Assembly (NCBI GenBank): GCA_020284085.1
Contig: JACEVL010000201.1
Location: forward strand, 656,594 to 720,593
Direction of reading: 5' to 3'
DNA from: Aporrectodea caliginosa
Lineage: Eukaryota; Annelida; Clitellata; Crassiclitellata; Lumbricidae
Length of the DNA: 64,000 bases
Under the pieces are notes generated by a model. The model had not been told where the DNA came from. It saw only the letters and a program-made list of their open reading frames with translations, and ran no database searches. The position numbers were made by a program, and so were the translations under genes. Each line of letters begins with the position of its first letter. The stretch's first letter is position 1. This document shows, one piece after another, positions 44,171 through 57,200 of this stretch.

Positions 44171-44278
44171 GAGAAAAGAAAAGACGAAAGAAGAAGGGAA
44201 AAAAACAGAAAGTGATTATGAGAGAAAATTGTTGTGTAATGAGGTTAAACATTGACTGTTGCTAATCTTTTTTCTTAG

Positions 44279-47200
44279 TTAGCATGCCTCGTCATTTTGA
44301 TACAAAAGAACCTAGAGGCTTTGCTTTTGTGACCTACGAAAATCATTCGGAGTGTGTGCGTGCCAGTAAAGAAATGAACGGACAGGTAACGGATTGATTC
44401 TTTGAAATGCAAGATCCCTGATTTACCCATTGCATTACAAGATAGCCTTTTAAAATCACAATGATGTTTCATTGTATTTGATTAACAATTTCGACTAGTT
44501 ACCATCTTATGTCATTAATTGTTTGTTTCATGTGATGTACTGTTAGTATTTGCATTTGATGAGTGTCACTTATTTTTGTGTTAAGTTCTCAGTGTGGTAA
44601 CTAAAGAATATAGCCAGCTACTAGTCTAAGGATTTAACATTTTACTCTGAAATTGCTAAGAAACATGTAGCTTGTTGGAATCTTAATGATTCCAGTCATC
44701 CAGTTTGGTGTCTGAAAAAATCATAGTACTAACTCACTCCAGATTCACATTATGGCTGGTGCATGGTACCATAGATAAGGCACACAGGAGTGTCTTTTCT
44801 CTACAGTGTCAGACTGTCAGTGTGGCTTTGAAGCTCTTGACGATGATTTTGTATTCTGTCACATGTCTGAGCTTATCCGGTACACTATGTGAATGACTTC
44901 ACACCTGGCTTAAGTGCATTTGGCTAGGAAATTTGGTATCTTCTCTTGGCCAGGGCTGCAACATTCAGCTTTTGTTAATACTTGAGGGTTGGTTGTGCTT
45001 CTGAAAATGTTTTAAGCAATGGATGAATATCCTACTGCACTTGTGCACACTATTTGGAAGAGGAGGACCAAAGCTACATTTTGAGCTTAATTTTGTTATC
45101 ATGAGTTAGTGAAAGTTGTTTAGATATAACTTTCAGGATGCCAAATTGTCTGGTTGTTATATTAGATTATTTTTCTCTTTGTCAGGACTTCAGTGGCAAC
45201 CGGCTTCTGGTTGAACTGGCTAAAGACGGTTTTCAAAAGACTGGTAGTTTTCGTGGCAGGTAGGCAATTTACTTTTTAATGACAAATTTCTATGCTTCTA
45301 AAGACATGGTTTTATAAAAGTCTTAATATAAGTCTTTGCATCAAACATGTATTGTATAGTGTAAAAAAATTCTAAGCAACTATTCTTTTAATACTGACAT
45401 GCATTTCATCTTTTCACCAATAGAAGTGATTAGAGTAAATAGTTTGTAAAGCTGGTATAAACAAGGTGAAATGTATTGCAGATGAAGACAACCATTTAGG
45501 GAATTTAGTTACTGTATTTATGAAATGCAAAGCTATGCATTTATGAAATGTGCTTGTTGAACTAGGCAACATTAGTTGCTGGTTTTATAATGCAGGAAAC
45601 TGTTGATTGTTATAATGGAATATATTCACGGGTTTTGCTTCATGGCAAGCTCAATAGTTTGTGCTGTACACTTGAAATGCTTCGTTTAGTTTATAGACTT
45701 GTGACCGTAGCTGTTGCTTTTAAATTTATTTTGCATTGTTATGGACAAGTTGTGCTGCATTAATGATCCCTTTATTAACAACTTGTGTTGTGTAAACAGA
45801 GATGAGCGAGATTATAGGTCATCACAGAGACCTTTTGGACGTGGTTCTCGAGGTGGCGGTCGTGGATATCCATCAGGTCACAGGATTCCATCAAGAGACT
45901 TTGACGATGATCGATACCGATCAGATGAGTATTTGAATCGCCGCTACTCAGGTGCAGCAACACATCACTTGGTGGATGGATTCAGAGCTCGGCGCTCACC
46001 AGCACCTAGAAATTTCGGACACCGTGAACTACGATCTTCAGATAGGTACCATGCTCCTGAATTGGCAGACGGTCGAGAATATGGTGACGAAAGGCCATTG
46101 AGAGATGACAGAAGGTTAAGATTATTTGGGGTTGATTTGATTGCAATGGCTGTCAGTGGGTTGTGAGATTAAACTAATTTTCATTAACCTAGTTTAATAA
46201 TTATGCATTTTGAAACATCTTGCTTATGCATTTTGTAGATTTCATAAAAGATTTTAGTGGTCTTATATTTATATTGCTCTTCTTTTAATACGTAAAACAG
46301 TTCATTGATTCATATGGATCACCACTGAAGACTAATTATTTAAAATAACTGTTACATTATTTGTTTTGCAAATATTGATGTCAATGTTGTGTAATTTAAA
46401 AGTGTCCTATTCAAACAGTTTGTTTGGTTACATGTTTAGACAGCTTCCTTATCGAGATACTAGATTTCCAAACGATTATCAAGCAAACAAAAATGGGTTT
46501 GAATATCCCTCTGATCGGTAAAATTTCCTTTTCTTGGTAAATTTAAGTAACAGCCAACTTAGTGTACCTCGCACACTTCTAGCATTTGCCTAATAGTTTC
46601 TCTTCTTAGAGAGTGACATTTGTAGTTACACGGAGATTGTTCCCATCATGACATTCGCTAAGATTTCATTAGGATGTGTTGCATGTTTATTAGAAAATAC
46701 AATGAAAACGAGTCAAAACTCGATCTAATCTTTGTATTAACTTGTGCTTTGGAATGGTTCATTGCTAGAGCATTTCTCTTCACTGCACAGTGCACTTGAG
46801 ATTCCAGCATGTTAAAGTTTACAATTGCTGTGCCACTTAACCTGGTGACATTTTAAATGCAGTTAGTGTGTTCGAACTGTGGACTGGAGATCGTTGAAAA
46901 CCTGGGCTCTGTGCCTTTGATGATTCTGCTAATTAGTTCATGCAATAAATGAACGAATACTTTTTCTTGCAATTTTGCCATGGTTGAGAGTGAACTATGT
47001 CTATGGTTGTTTTGAATACCAAAGCAATGCAGAGATTGCAACAAGTATGATTTTTCAATAGGGATCATTACAGTGACCGAAGACAGAATGGGAACATGGG
47101 TGGTCGATCTTCTCCCCCAGCCCCAAGAGAGCACGAACGATACTCCACAAGAAGTAGAGGTAAGTGATTTCTACATCTATGATTGCTTTCTGAGTCTTAT

Positions 47201-49879
47201 ACTATTCTTTTACTGTCATAGCTTAACACAATTCAGTACAACTGTATTTTGATATTGCCCTTCTTCCAAAGTTCAGAGGTGTACACTTGACCATACTATA
47301 GAACAGTTGTTTGTAAAGGACTTGTTCAAGGTCGCTACACAGTGGCCACCTCAGTGGAGACTTGAACCCGCACTCTCCATGTTAGAGCGCTCTAACAAAC
47401 TGATGCTTTGATATAATCAGCTGATACAGTTGAGTACCGTAATGGCTTTAGGTTTAATAGTCTAGACTTGGATTAAGGGCTGAATTTTTGCAATTGTCAA
47501 CTGATGAACAAAGTAGAAAAGTGTCTTCAGTTGGAAAAGAACAAATTCTATTAAGTATCTAAACTTCTGATGAGAATAAAACAGTCTCAGTTAAGATTCA
47601 GTCAGAATGGTTGATGTCAGTTTTTAGTATTTAAACTTAACCAATTGTTATCAGTTACAATCTGTGGCCATCCAATGAGACCGCTTATTACCAGATGACT
47701 TAACGGTGAAGGAGACATTGAAACAATATAGGCTGTTCTGGATTGGTCATTGTGTCTGAACATGACTGAAGTTTGTAGGTTTTTTTCTAAAGAAAGTATC
47801 TGTTATAAGAAACAATCAAAAGGAAACAAATCAAAAGTCCAAAGGAACTGTTATTGGAGCTCATAATGTGACAATCCTTCACTTTTGTGGACTTTATCAA
47901 CAACTCAGAGTACACTGCAAGCAATATTTACATCAAGCTGCAAAGCAAGACATCCCACATCAGCATGCACAGCACTGATATCTGGGCACTGTAAATTTGT
48001 CAGGAGAGTGAACTAATCATCTATGATACAAAAGCCGATAATTTATTACTGTTGTTCAATCCTTCTCAACAATAACAGATGCCACAAATTGAGCAGCTGC
48101 ATTCCCATCTTCACTTTTAAGGTTTTGGTTACCTGTATCAATGCATTTGGATACCTGGTCATCATATTTGAAGAATTAGATGGAGCTAGATATGGACAAC
48201 AGTGCATCTAAACCATTGAATAACTACTTCTGTACTGCCAATAACTGCTAGTGTTACTCAGGATAACTCAGGGAAGTTATTAGCTATTGAACTGCCAGTG
48301 TAATGTCGATAACAGGTACTAAAGTGAACTACAAGTAAATGCTCATGCTACTTTGGAAATTTGAGTCAGTGGTAGCTGTTTCCTATTGCTACAGAGACAG
48401 CAAGTGATTTGCAATGTTTGTGATAAACTAAAGGTGACTACTTGCTAATGAAGATGAAGATAACTCACTTTCTGATAAGCAAAGGAGCATTTAAACACCT
48501 GAACTATCACTCGTTTTATTGAATTTGGATATGCAAAGGGTCCAACATCATATCATGACAGGAAGACTTGGAGAAAGTTACTGATGCAGGAAATCACAAA
48601 ATTTTAAATGAATATGAGATTCTGAGAAGGATGTCTGTTTTAGTGTTGCCCAATGAAATACTTGCATTATGTTCTTTATTTATCAGATGACAAAAATTTT
48701 TTCACTCTCCATATCTTATTTATGAAATCAAAAGTTTCTAATGTGAATTCAGATCTTTCTTAAAAATTAACCATATGTGGCATCAGTTTTTATTACCAAA
48801 TTGAAAACGCAATATATCATCTGATAATGCTAACAACAAAATCTAAATTTTTTTTACTAGGCTTTGATTTTGATGTATAAGTGACCCAATGCAGTTCCAC
48901 ATGTGTTCTTTAACAATTAAATTTAATGATGAGAGTGTACTAAAAGTGACTGGGAAACCAATGCAGCTTGTCATTAAAGTGTTTAATAGATGATCAGATT
49001 GCTAAACAGCTTATATCATTCCACAAGAGTGTAATTTTCTAGTGTATATAGGTCACCTGTGCTAATGAATTTAATTTAACACATTGGCCACATTGGCTTG
49101 TTGTTAGCATTATCAGGTGCCAATTGTATGGTTAGGGCTAAACTTAAGCTCGTTAAAATGTATCATTACAATGCATATTCTAAGATAAAATGGTCATGAA
49201 AATGGATTCTAAGTTAAATTCAGCTTTATATTGTGACTTCAATATGACACAGAGTAGACTTTTATAATGATACATTTAATTCTGCAGCTTTGTTTGTTGC
49301 CCCATAAGTATCTGGTGTGTTGTGGTTCTTGGATGTTAAATTAAATTCATTAGCACAAACATCCAGCAATTTTTCTTAAGGATCCAAATCTTGACTGAAT
49401 TGCCAGTTCCTAACAACAGAAGGAATTGCTACGAAGACATGCTTGTGAAACATAAACCAGGAGAAGTTGTTGATCAGTAGATGCTTTATATATTGAATGA
49501 TTTTACAGGCAGACGCAGTCCTGGATTCCATGGCGCACCACGATATCCATCAAGTGAAGCCATTGGTCGTAGTTTTCCTCCAGAGCCTTCACGATTCGAT
49601 AGAAACAGAGAAAGCTTTGAAAGGAGACCAGTTAGGTCACCAAGTCCTCCAGGAAAAAAAATGAGGATAGGCGAATACAGTCATGAAGAGCCTCATCGGT
49701 TTGCTGCGGAGTCTAGATATTCACAGGGTCCATCAAGAGACCCGGCGCAGGTTGAAAGAAGTCGAGCCGATGGGATGAGAAGGCGTTTGCCTCCACAGAG
49801 CCCTCAGCCAAAAAGAATCCGTATGGATGAGCCAAGCTACAAGTCACATTATCCTGGCCGAGAAGCCTCGTTTTACTGA
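44279..49879 (+). CDS. RRM RNA-binding protein, RBMX/hnRNP G-like (5' end not found)
   Basis: Exons: 44279-44385, 45186-45259, 45800-46114, 46440-46517, 47062-47159, 49509-49879 (TGA); phases join and give 346 residues. The first exon starts inside an RRM: after SMPRHFDTKE comes the RNP1 motif RGFAFVTY, then ASKEMNGQ, and the second exon completes the fold with DFSGNRLLVELAKDG. The rest is a low-complexity tail rich in Arg, Ser, Tyr, Gly and Pro, with RGSRGGGRGY and RRSPAP, typical of hnRNP G proteins that bind nascent RNA and affect splicing. With about 45 missing N-terminal residues (including RNP2) the length would be near the roughly 390 of vertebrate RBMX. The missing exon must lie upstream of the 2 kb hexamer array or within unrecognised DNA. 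The match to RBMX itself is by domain plan, not certain orthology. Confidence 0.85.
47160..49508 (+). other. Last intron of the RRM gene
   Basis: A 2.3 kb AT-rich intron. It contains an inverted SINE B remnant at 47280-47412 (minus-strand box B GCGGGTTCAAGTCTCC and core AACAAGTCCTT). The remainder shows no repeat or exon I recognise. Confidence 0.7.
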
Positions 49880-51131
49880 ACACATTTGCATGCTACAACG
49901 ATGTGGAAAGCAGCGAAAGTAAATAGGTGCATATAAGCACTCCGTTCTTTTTCCTTTCTGTTGTATATTGAAAACTGGTTCAGTTCGTTTAGGATTTTCA
50001 TGGACCCGCAACAAATGGGTTACTCGTTAGCACGTGCTCGTTCTGTTCATGCTGGATGATTAAGCTGCACAAGTGTATAAAGAAGAAACAGTTTCTTTGC
50101 ATTTCAGTGACTGATTGAAATGGTTTAATTGGTTGCATAACAAAGTACAGGAAATGGACTAACTGAACTTCATCATTTTTATTCACTTTATTGACTTCAG
50201 TTTATTTTTCAAGTTGGCAAAGTTTATCAGTCGTTTCTTGGATTAGGAGTTGGTCAACAGGTGATGACTCGTCAACAGTATGCTTTCAATATGCCATGTT
50301 ATTCCACACATCTTACAGTTACGGCCAGCAATGCTGTGTTCAACTTCTGTGCAGCAGTGTGGGCCTCAAGACCTGTTTCTCAGCCATATTACGAAGCAAC
50401 ACAACATCTTGACTTGACAATGTGCGTCCTGGTCTGGCCTTATGTATGGCCTTGCAGCTTGAACAACAGTGGAAGGCCAGAGGGTACAATCCCAAGTGAC
50501 CCAAGATGCCCCTAAATTATAGGTTTCTTCTTAACAATTTAGTATTGCTCACTACAAGCCAAATGATGCTTACTATCGTCAAAATATGCGGATGACTTCA
50601 TACAGAAAATCCTTAAATTTTTTCAACTCTGGTCATTGATGTTTTGTGGTTGCCCCTCTTAGAACTTCTGACCAGTTTTCCCTCGATACTGAAGAAATAA
50701 CACAGCCCATGCCAAGTCTACAAAATGACAATATTCACTGTAAAATTTAAGCTGATATTGGTCACAAGTGCGTGGATACAACATTGACAAGCACAGTAAA
50801 GTTAGATCATGTCTAGTACTTGAGTCCATCTCTGGATAATTCAACCCTTCATGGTTTTGGAGTCCTACACAAATATCATTGAGCCCAGAATTCAGCAGAG
50901 TTGTATTGAGGCTATAAACAACTGCAGTACTGCTTCCATTTACGTTTAACTACAACTACTCCGCAACACTTGACTGGCAAGTCTGTGCCTCATCAATACA
51001 AAACGGATGTTGTAACTGTTGTTCTTTGCAAATAACTAAACATATTATGTGGATACATATAAACTGTAGCAAGTCTGGGAAAGGACATCACCTGATTGTT
51101 ACTGTTTGATTTTGATTCCTAAATAGTGCAA

Positions 51132-51137
51132 TTTATT
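51132..51137 (-). terminator. Probable poly(A) signal of the SLC16-like gene
   Basis: TTTATT on the plus strand is AATAAA on the minus strand, about 95 bases after the transporter stop codon at 51231. Confidence 0.5.
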
Positions 51138-51195
51138 GATTTGTTTGTTTCTCAGCTGTTTTGTCAGATGCACAAGAAACTAACATGGGAGTATA

Positions 51196-51201
51196 AATAA
51201 A
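51196..51201 (+). terminator. Probable poly(A) signal of the RRM gene
   Basis: AATAAA 1.3 kb after the stop codon, within GTATAAATAAAGTC. It lies only 30 bases from the stop codon of the converging transporter gene. Confidence 0.6.
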
Positions 51202-51230
51202 GTCATTCATTGCACATTTTTGTATGCAAT

Positions 51231-54200
51231 TTAAGACATTTCATGAAATTGTTCAGTTAGTTTAGGCTGCCTTCTGGTTTGAGTTATTTCATATGTGTAA
51301 GAATTTGCTGAGCTGGCTTTCAGACAACAGTTTCTTTGCACACGATCAAATTGTCGAGTTTGAAGTGAAAACTCTGGACAGCTGCCGCCCGGAAGTTTTG
51401 GCGTGCTTCTGTGGTTTTGTGGACTGGGCGATGTTTGTTGACTTTGACATTTCTGAGTTAAAGGTTGGACATTAAAGATCACGCCACCCACTATAAGGAA
51501 CAGTCCACAGATACGCAATGACAGCGCAAATGAACCAGTTGCTTCCTGAACCAGTCCTAAAGACAAAGACAAAACAGATCAGTTAATTCAGCTAAATGAG
51601 ATGTAGCCATTTACAAAAAGTTTTTTAGACTTCACGCTTCAACATACGAGAGCAATCATATGAGTCCAAAAGGACAAGTTTTGGCAACAGTAGGCAGACA
51701 TTTGGTTTTCTACAGCAAAATTTCCAGAATCTCATTATAGCGTAATGCCTACTAAATATTAATATGCAAGCCATAAAAAATTTTGTATGCTCAAGGTTTC
51801 TGTTGGATCCTAGTGTATTGTAGGAAGTAAGGGTGAGGTCGTAACCAGATTTCCTCCTATGGAACCATCCTTGATAGAATATTGTATTGGTGATATTCAT
51901 ATCAGGATAAGTAAAACCTGCTTGGTTATGCTGTGTTGCAAATCACTCTAAGAATAGGCAGCTCTGTTACAATGGTGACTTAATGGTTTAACAAATAGAA
52001 TTACATGTAGTAGTGACATTTGGATGTTATGTTTGTTTGTGTTTAAGATTTATTTTGATTTTGATATAAAGTTTGATATAAAGTATCTTATTTTAATAAA
52101 ACGTGATCTGTGCTTCTTAGCCTCTGTAGTTAAAGTAACAAGAACTGTTTCAAGGAGCTATAGTAATTGGTGTACTGACACAACAATGTTAAAATCTTAC
52201 CCAGGATGCTTGAAGTTGGCAACATGAACATCCCACTAAGTATTGTTGAAAATCCTATTCCAGAGGCAAGATTGTCACTGCCGACGACATCAACCAATGC
52301 CACAACTAGCATCGACATGTAGGCACCGTACAGCAAACCATGGAATATACCATAGAGGACGAGCAGCCAAAGTCGTGGATAGGAGGTCATGAGTAGTGTG
52401 AGTAACCCACAGGCGACCATAGATGATCCTAACAGAGTGGTGACTTTGACTATGCGTTGATCTGAGCAGAAGCCACCAGCAATCCGACCCAACAAGTCAG
52501 CCACACCCATGACAGATACGAGAGCAGCCATAGCGAGATTGCTCTGACCCATCTCTGTGGCGAATACAGGCAGGAAAAAGCAGCCATTCATGTAGCCACA
52601 GTGGCTGAAGGCTAGACCTGTAGCGAACAACAGATAGGACCAGTTAGTAAGGAGCCTTTTGTCAAGCACCTTGTTCACAAACAGTTTGCAGCATTTGTAG
52701 AATGACGGCTGTTTGAAATTCGAAGGCAACGAAGCAGTTTTACATATGGGAGACGTTTCGTTGGGTTTGGAATCCAAGTCTTCATGCAACAAGGTGGCCA
52801 GATCATTTGCTGAAGATGTTTTCAGGGAATCGTCGAATACAAAATTATTACTTGAAAACAGTGCATTTGATTTAAGAAATCCAGACCATTCATCACTGCT
52901 CAAGTTTGGCTCAGTTGTGTAGTTTGGCTCAGAGTTTTTTGAATGATCGTGTTTTGGGATGTGATTCACCATTTCTTGTGGGTCGCTGCTTATCTGGTCA
53001 GAGCTGGAGTTCAAGATTTTCCGGTTGTTCTCAAGGGGAAATGAGAGAATTCTGTCCATGTTTTCGGTTGAAGTCAACTGTTTTTCTACAGGCCTTGTCT
53101 TCTGCTTTCTGGATTTTGTTCTGTGTTCACTTGATTTTTTCCTGTGCTCCGATGTTTTTCTGTGTTTGTTTGATTTTTTCTTGCACTGAAGAGATTTTTG
53201 CTTATGCTCAGTATGCTTATGCTCAGTATGCTTTTCCTTTTGCTGAGTGGAGCTGTTTTTGTCATCTGTTTCCTCATTATTGGAATTTGTGATAAAATCA
53301 TGATCGATGTTCTGTTCAGTGCTAGTCTTCTCTTTTTTCATGTGGTCAATGTCATCAAAATTCAGGCTGCCAACTGAGAAATTAAAATCAGAAGATTCTC
53401 CAATGTCAAAGTCTATTCTGGGAACGGGTGTCTCCAATAGCTTAAAAATATCTGAGTAGCTTTGCTGTAACTCTGCATTGAAATTTTCTCTGAGGCAGGG
53501 CGTTTGATTGTCTGCTACGTGTACTATATCTTCGTCTGTCTGTTTTGTTGAAAATTCATCTTTAAATTCTGAATACAGTGTTCCTGCTTCTGAAACATTG
53601 CCTTCAGTTGTGACATTGTCATCACTCTCCTGGAGACCACTGTGTCTGATAGAGCATTCCCTTGAAATTTCATCAAGGATGTCGTATTCTGTGTCCTTAT
53701 GCAAGAGCAGGAAATCTCCAAGGTCTTCAGCTGTACCTTCGCTGTGTTCTTCCAGACTCTGTTTGCTCTGATATTTGTCGATTTTATAATCCACAATTCT
53801 GTTGAAGTGATCAACTCTCTCTGTGTCCACGTCAGATTTTGTTTTACAGCATTTGTAACCCAATATATTGTCAAGTAGGTTAGTTGGCATAGTCATTTTG
53901 TGCTGTTCGTTTTCTTCTATAGCTGGATCACTGCATCGTCGCATAAATTCTTGACAGTTGCGGAGGGCTAGGGTCGTGATGGGCTTGGTATCTGAGCAAC
54001 CAAATCCTAGATCACGCATATCAATAAGGCTCTGCGTGTTCATATCGGAAGGTACTATCCACGACTCATTGTCAAATGAGACATCCTCATATATTGGATT
54101 GTTCTGTGAATAGCCCATGTCATTGTAGAGTATTGTTGGGTTTGAGAAGCTATCTTGCGATGTGTGTAGGTGACTGTTCGACCGTGTCTCTCCTGTCTGC

Positions 54201-57200
54201 CATGTCAACTTGCTGTCTTCTGTTTGACAATCGTTGGTCACTTCTATCGTGTCTTCTACCTTCTGTCTAGCATTTAGTGGCCTCAGTAGCATTGCCGCAG
54301 GAATGGCGTGGAGAGCGAGAGCAGCGTACAGCATTGTCCCACCCTGAAAGTTGAATGTGTTGACAAAGGACACGAAAAGGAATGGTATTACCACCTGCCC
54401 TAGGCTACCACCGGCCACTGCCAGTCCATTTGCTTGGGCTCTGCGCTTGTTGAAGTACTGACCAACGACGACCATGCTTGGTCCGAAAATGAAACCGTAG
54501 CCGATTCCTGAAAAAATCATTCAAGATAATGCAGACAATCAGTTGTTGTGTTAGAGGCTGATCAGTGATCAGTAATCACTGCAGTTGGTTAAAAAATCCG
54601 AACATAAAGTGGTGAAACTTATCAAGTACAAAGTTCGACAGGGCAAAACTCATAAAGAGAAAAGAACAGGATGCATTTTTGGGGGGTTTGACCACCTGGT
54701 CAGTTAGTAAAATTACAGAATTCAAGACTTAACAAAGAATCTCCAGGTGACCTGGTGGCGAACCTCGGTTGCAATGCTGAGGCTGTCAGTCACATTAAGC
54801 CACGTTTTATGAGATCGCGTGAGTTTAATTCGGTTTATTGACTGTAAAGCATAAGGTGGATAGACGGGGTCAGATGCAAAGGCAAATCTCGGGTATCGCA
54901 GCTGAGTCATCTAGTTAGTGTAATCCTATGTACATATATTATAGGCCTACTGACTAACGGCCATAATGTCTCATTATAGGCTATGCACAGGTTTAAAACG
55001 AAAATAGACACGTGGAAAGAATGCGAACAGCGATTGAACTGATGAAAGAAAATTCTTTAACACAAACTGTGATTGCAGCATAAGAATATCTGAAATCATA
55101 GGCGTAGGTCTGAAGTTGACCGATGGCGTTGCATATAGTGGGCCTAATTATAACTACACCGCTTGTAAGCAGGTAGCCTAGATTAGGCCTGTAAATGTAT
55201 GTAATGTAATGTAAATCTTGGAAAATTTTTCAGTGCCCACAAGAGCCACATCAGGGAGACCAGCAGTGATGTAGTCGACTAGTCGAGTCCACCTAAGCCG
55301 AGTCAAGTCCGAGTCCACTTAAGTCGAGTCGAGTCCAAGTCCAGAGTTGCTCGAGTTCGAGTCACAAAGGATCGAGTCCGAGTCCTTCAACACCAAAATA
55401 CACTGAAACACGAAATTTAGTGGCATAGACAAATATATAATAGCACATTTATGCTGAAAGAAGTAATAATAATAATATTATTATTATTATTACTTCTTTC
55501 AGCATATTATTATTATTATTCAGCATATTATTATTATTATTATTATTATTTTTAAACTGCCATTTATAACGCGCCTAAACAAAGATAATCTTGAACAAAA
55601 GCGCGTAACAGAAAAGTCTAATACTAAATATTAAACAAACAAATTCTTTAGGTTATTAATAAGCGATGATGTAATGTAGGCCCTAATGCAATGTAGCCTA
55701 ATTTGTCCGTTACAACTTTTGGCTTCAGGACCTCGGCCATGGAGTAATCCGGTAGGTCAGAAGAATTAGAAACGGGTCAACTCTCCCTTCGATGGCCTTC
55801 ATCATCAGGCGCTTGGCGGCTAACGACCGATTCTGCTTTGCCCATTACGTGGGGGGGGGTATCGCGGTGAAGGATTCCCAGCGGCCGCAAACTCCAGAAA
55901 TTCTGCCGCACCAAACGGCCCGGGCCTCTGATGTACCCAGTGGCGTAGCAAGGTTTTGGGGGCCCTTGTGCAGAGCTTCGGTGGCGGGCCCCTCCCGTAT
56001 GAATGTCCTTCGATTTCACACAAAAAACGCTGTGCAAAAAGCGCTGTAGCATACGACATAAATAAGGTCCGATAATCAAATTGGACAGGTCACAAGTCTA
56101 TGGTAGTCTAAGAAGAAGAATCCTAAAAGTTAAAACGTTCATTTGCGCGCTTTCTCTTGGGCAAAAATATCCACCACTTTTGAAGTCAAGCTGTTTGGCA
56201 TGTTCATTTTCTATTGACAACATTGCCAGGTTGCTCAGCCGGCAGCCGCACTTCTGACATGGTACTTCGTAGACAGTTTTCATGAGCTTCAGTTTGAAAA
56301 TGATCGTTCACATGTCGCTCTTACCGATGCAGCTAACTGGGCTTGGTTAAGTTGATTTGATAACATTCTGAAAGGAAAGCCCCTCTGACGGTCTGACCGC
56401 CGGGGGCCCTTGTCCCGCCGTGGGCCCTTGTGCTTTGCACAACCTGCACAACCCATTGCTACGCCACTGGATGTACCCATTAACTCCGATGTGTGCAAGT
56501 GCCGAAGAACATCGTCTTTGGCTGGGTGGGGGAGGATTACCCGAGGTCCTTTGAAAGCCAACCCAACCTTCCACATATGGCGAGCTCGTTCATATCTAAT
56601 GCGCTCTTCGGTTTAGACTACCTATTTTGGACGCATAAGTAAGCAAATATGCAAGTCATATTTTATCGCGAGAGAAAATTGTGACTCGGAAACCGAGTCA
56701 GCGAGTCAAATTCGAGTCCTGGACCTTCGAGTCCAAGTCCGAGTCATGACAAGCCGAGTCCAAGTCCGAGTCCACAAAAAATCGGTCTCGAGTCGGACTC
56801 GGGTCCTTAGGCGGACTCGAGTACTACATCACTGAAGACCAGCTTAAACACCGGCGCTATATGAAATCAAGTCCGCAATAGCCAAACTCCTCTGTTCGTT
56901 CCGGTTCCAGGTCAAAATCCGGGGAGGTCAAACCGATAGGCCTATAGGCCTACAAGAGAAACAAATGACAGTTCATCAAAGAATCTAAACATTTTATGCA
57001 TGCACGTTAGGGTGATTCACGTCACCATGGGGAAAAAATTATTTTTCCTGATTGATCGACATAGCCTAGTAGATAATTTTGTTCCTTTGGTCTTTCTGAA
57101 CAATACAGCAAAATGTTACTGTAATCTATGAATGTTTACTGGTTGCTCAATGCCATGGAATCTCAGATAGGGGTCTAACTTATATGAAGAAAGCAATGCA

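Noticed and set aside
41843..44255. Open frames of 649, 654 and 708 codons on the minus strand and 348 on the plus strand
   Set aside because: They lie in a GACA/GAGGCA array and read as Leu/Pro/Ser/Ala/Cys or Glu/Ala/Arg repeats in every frame; no domain and no independent codon pattern.
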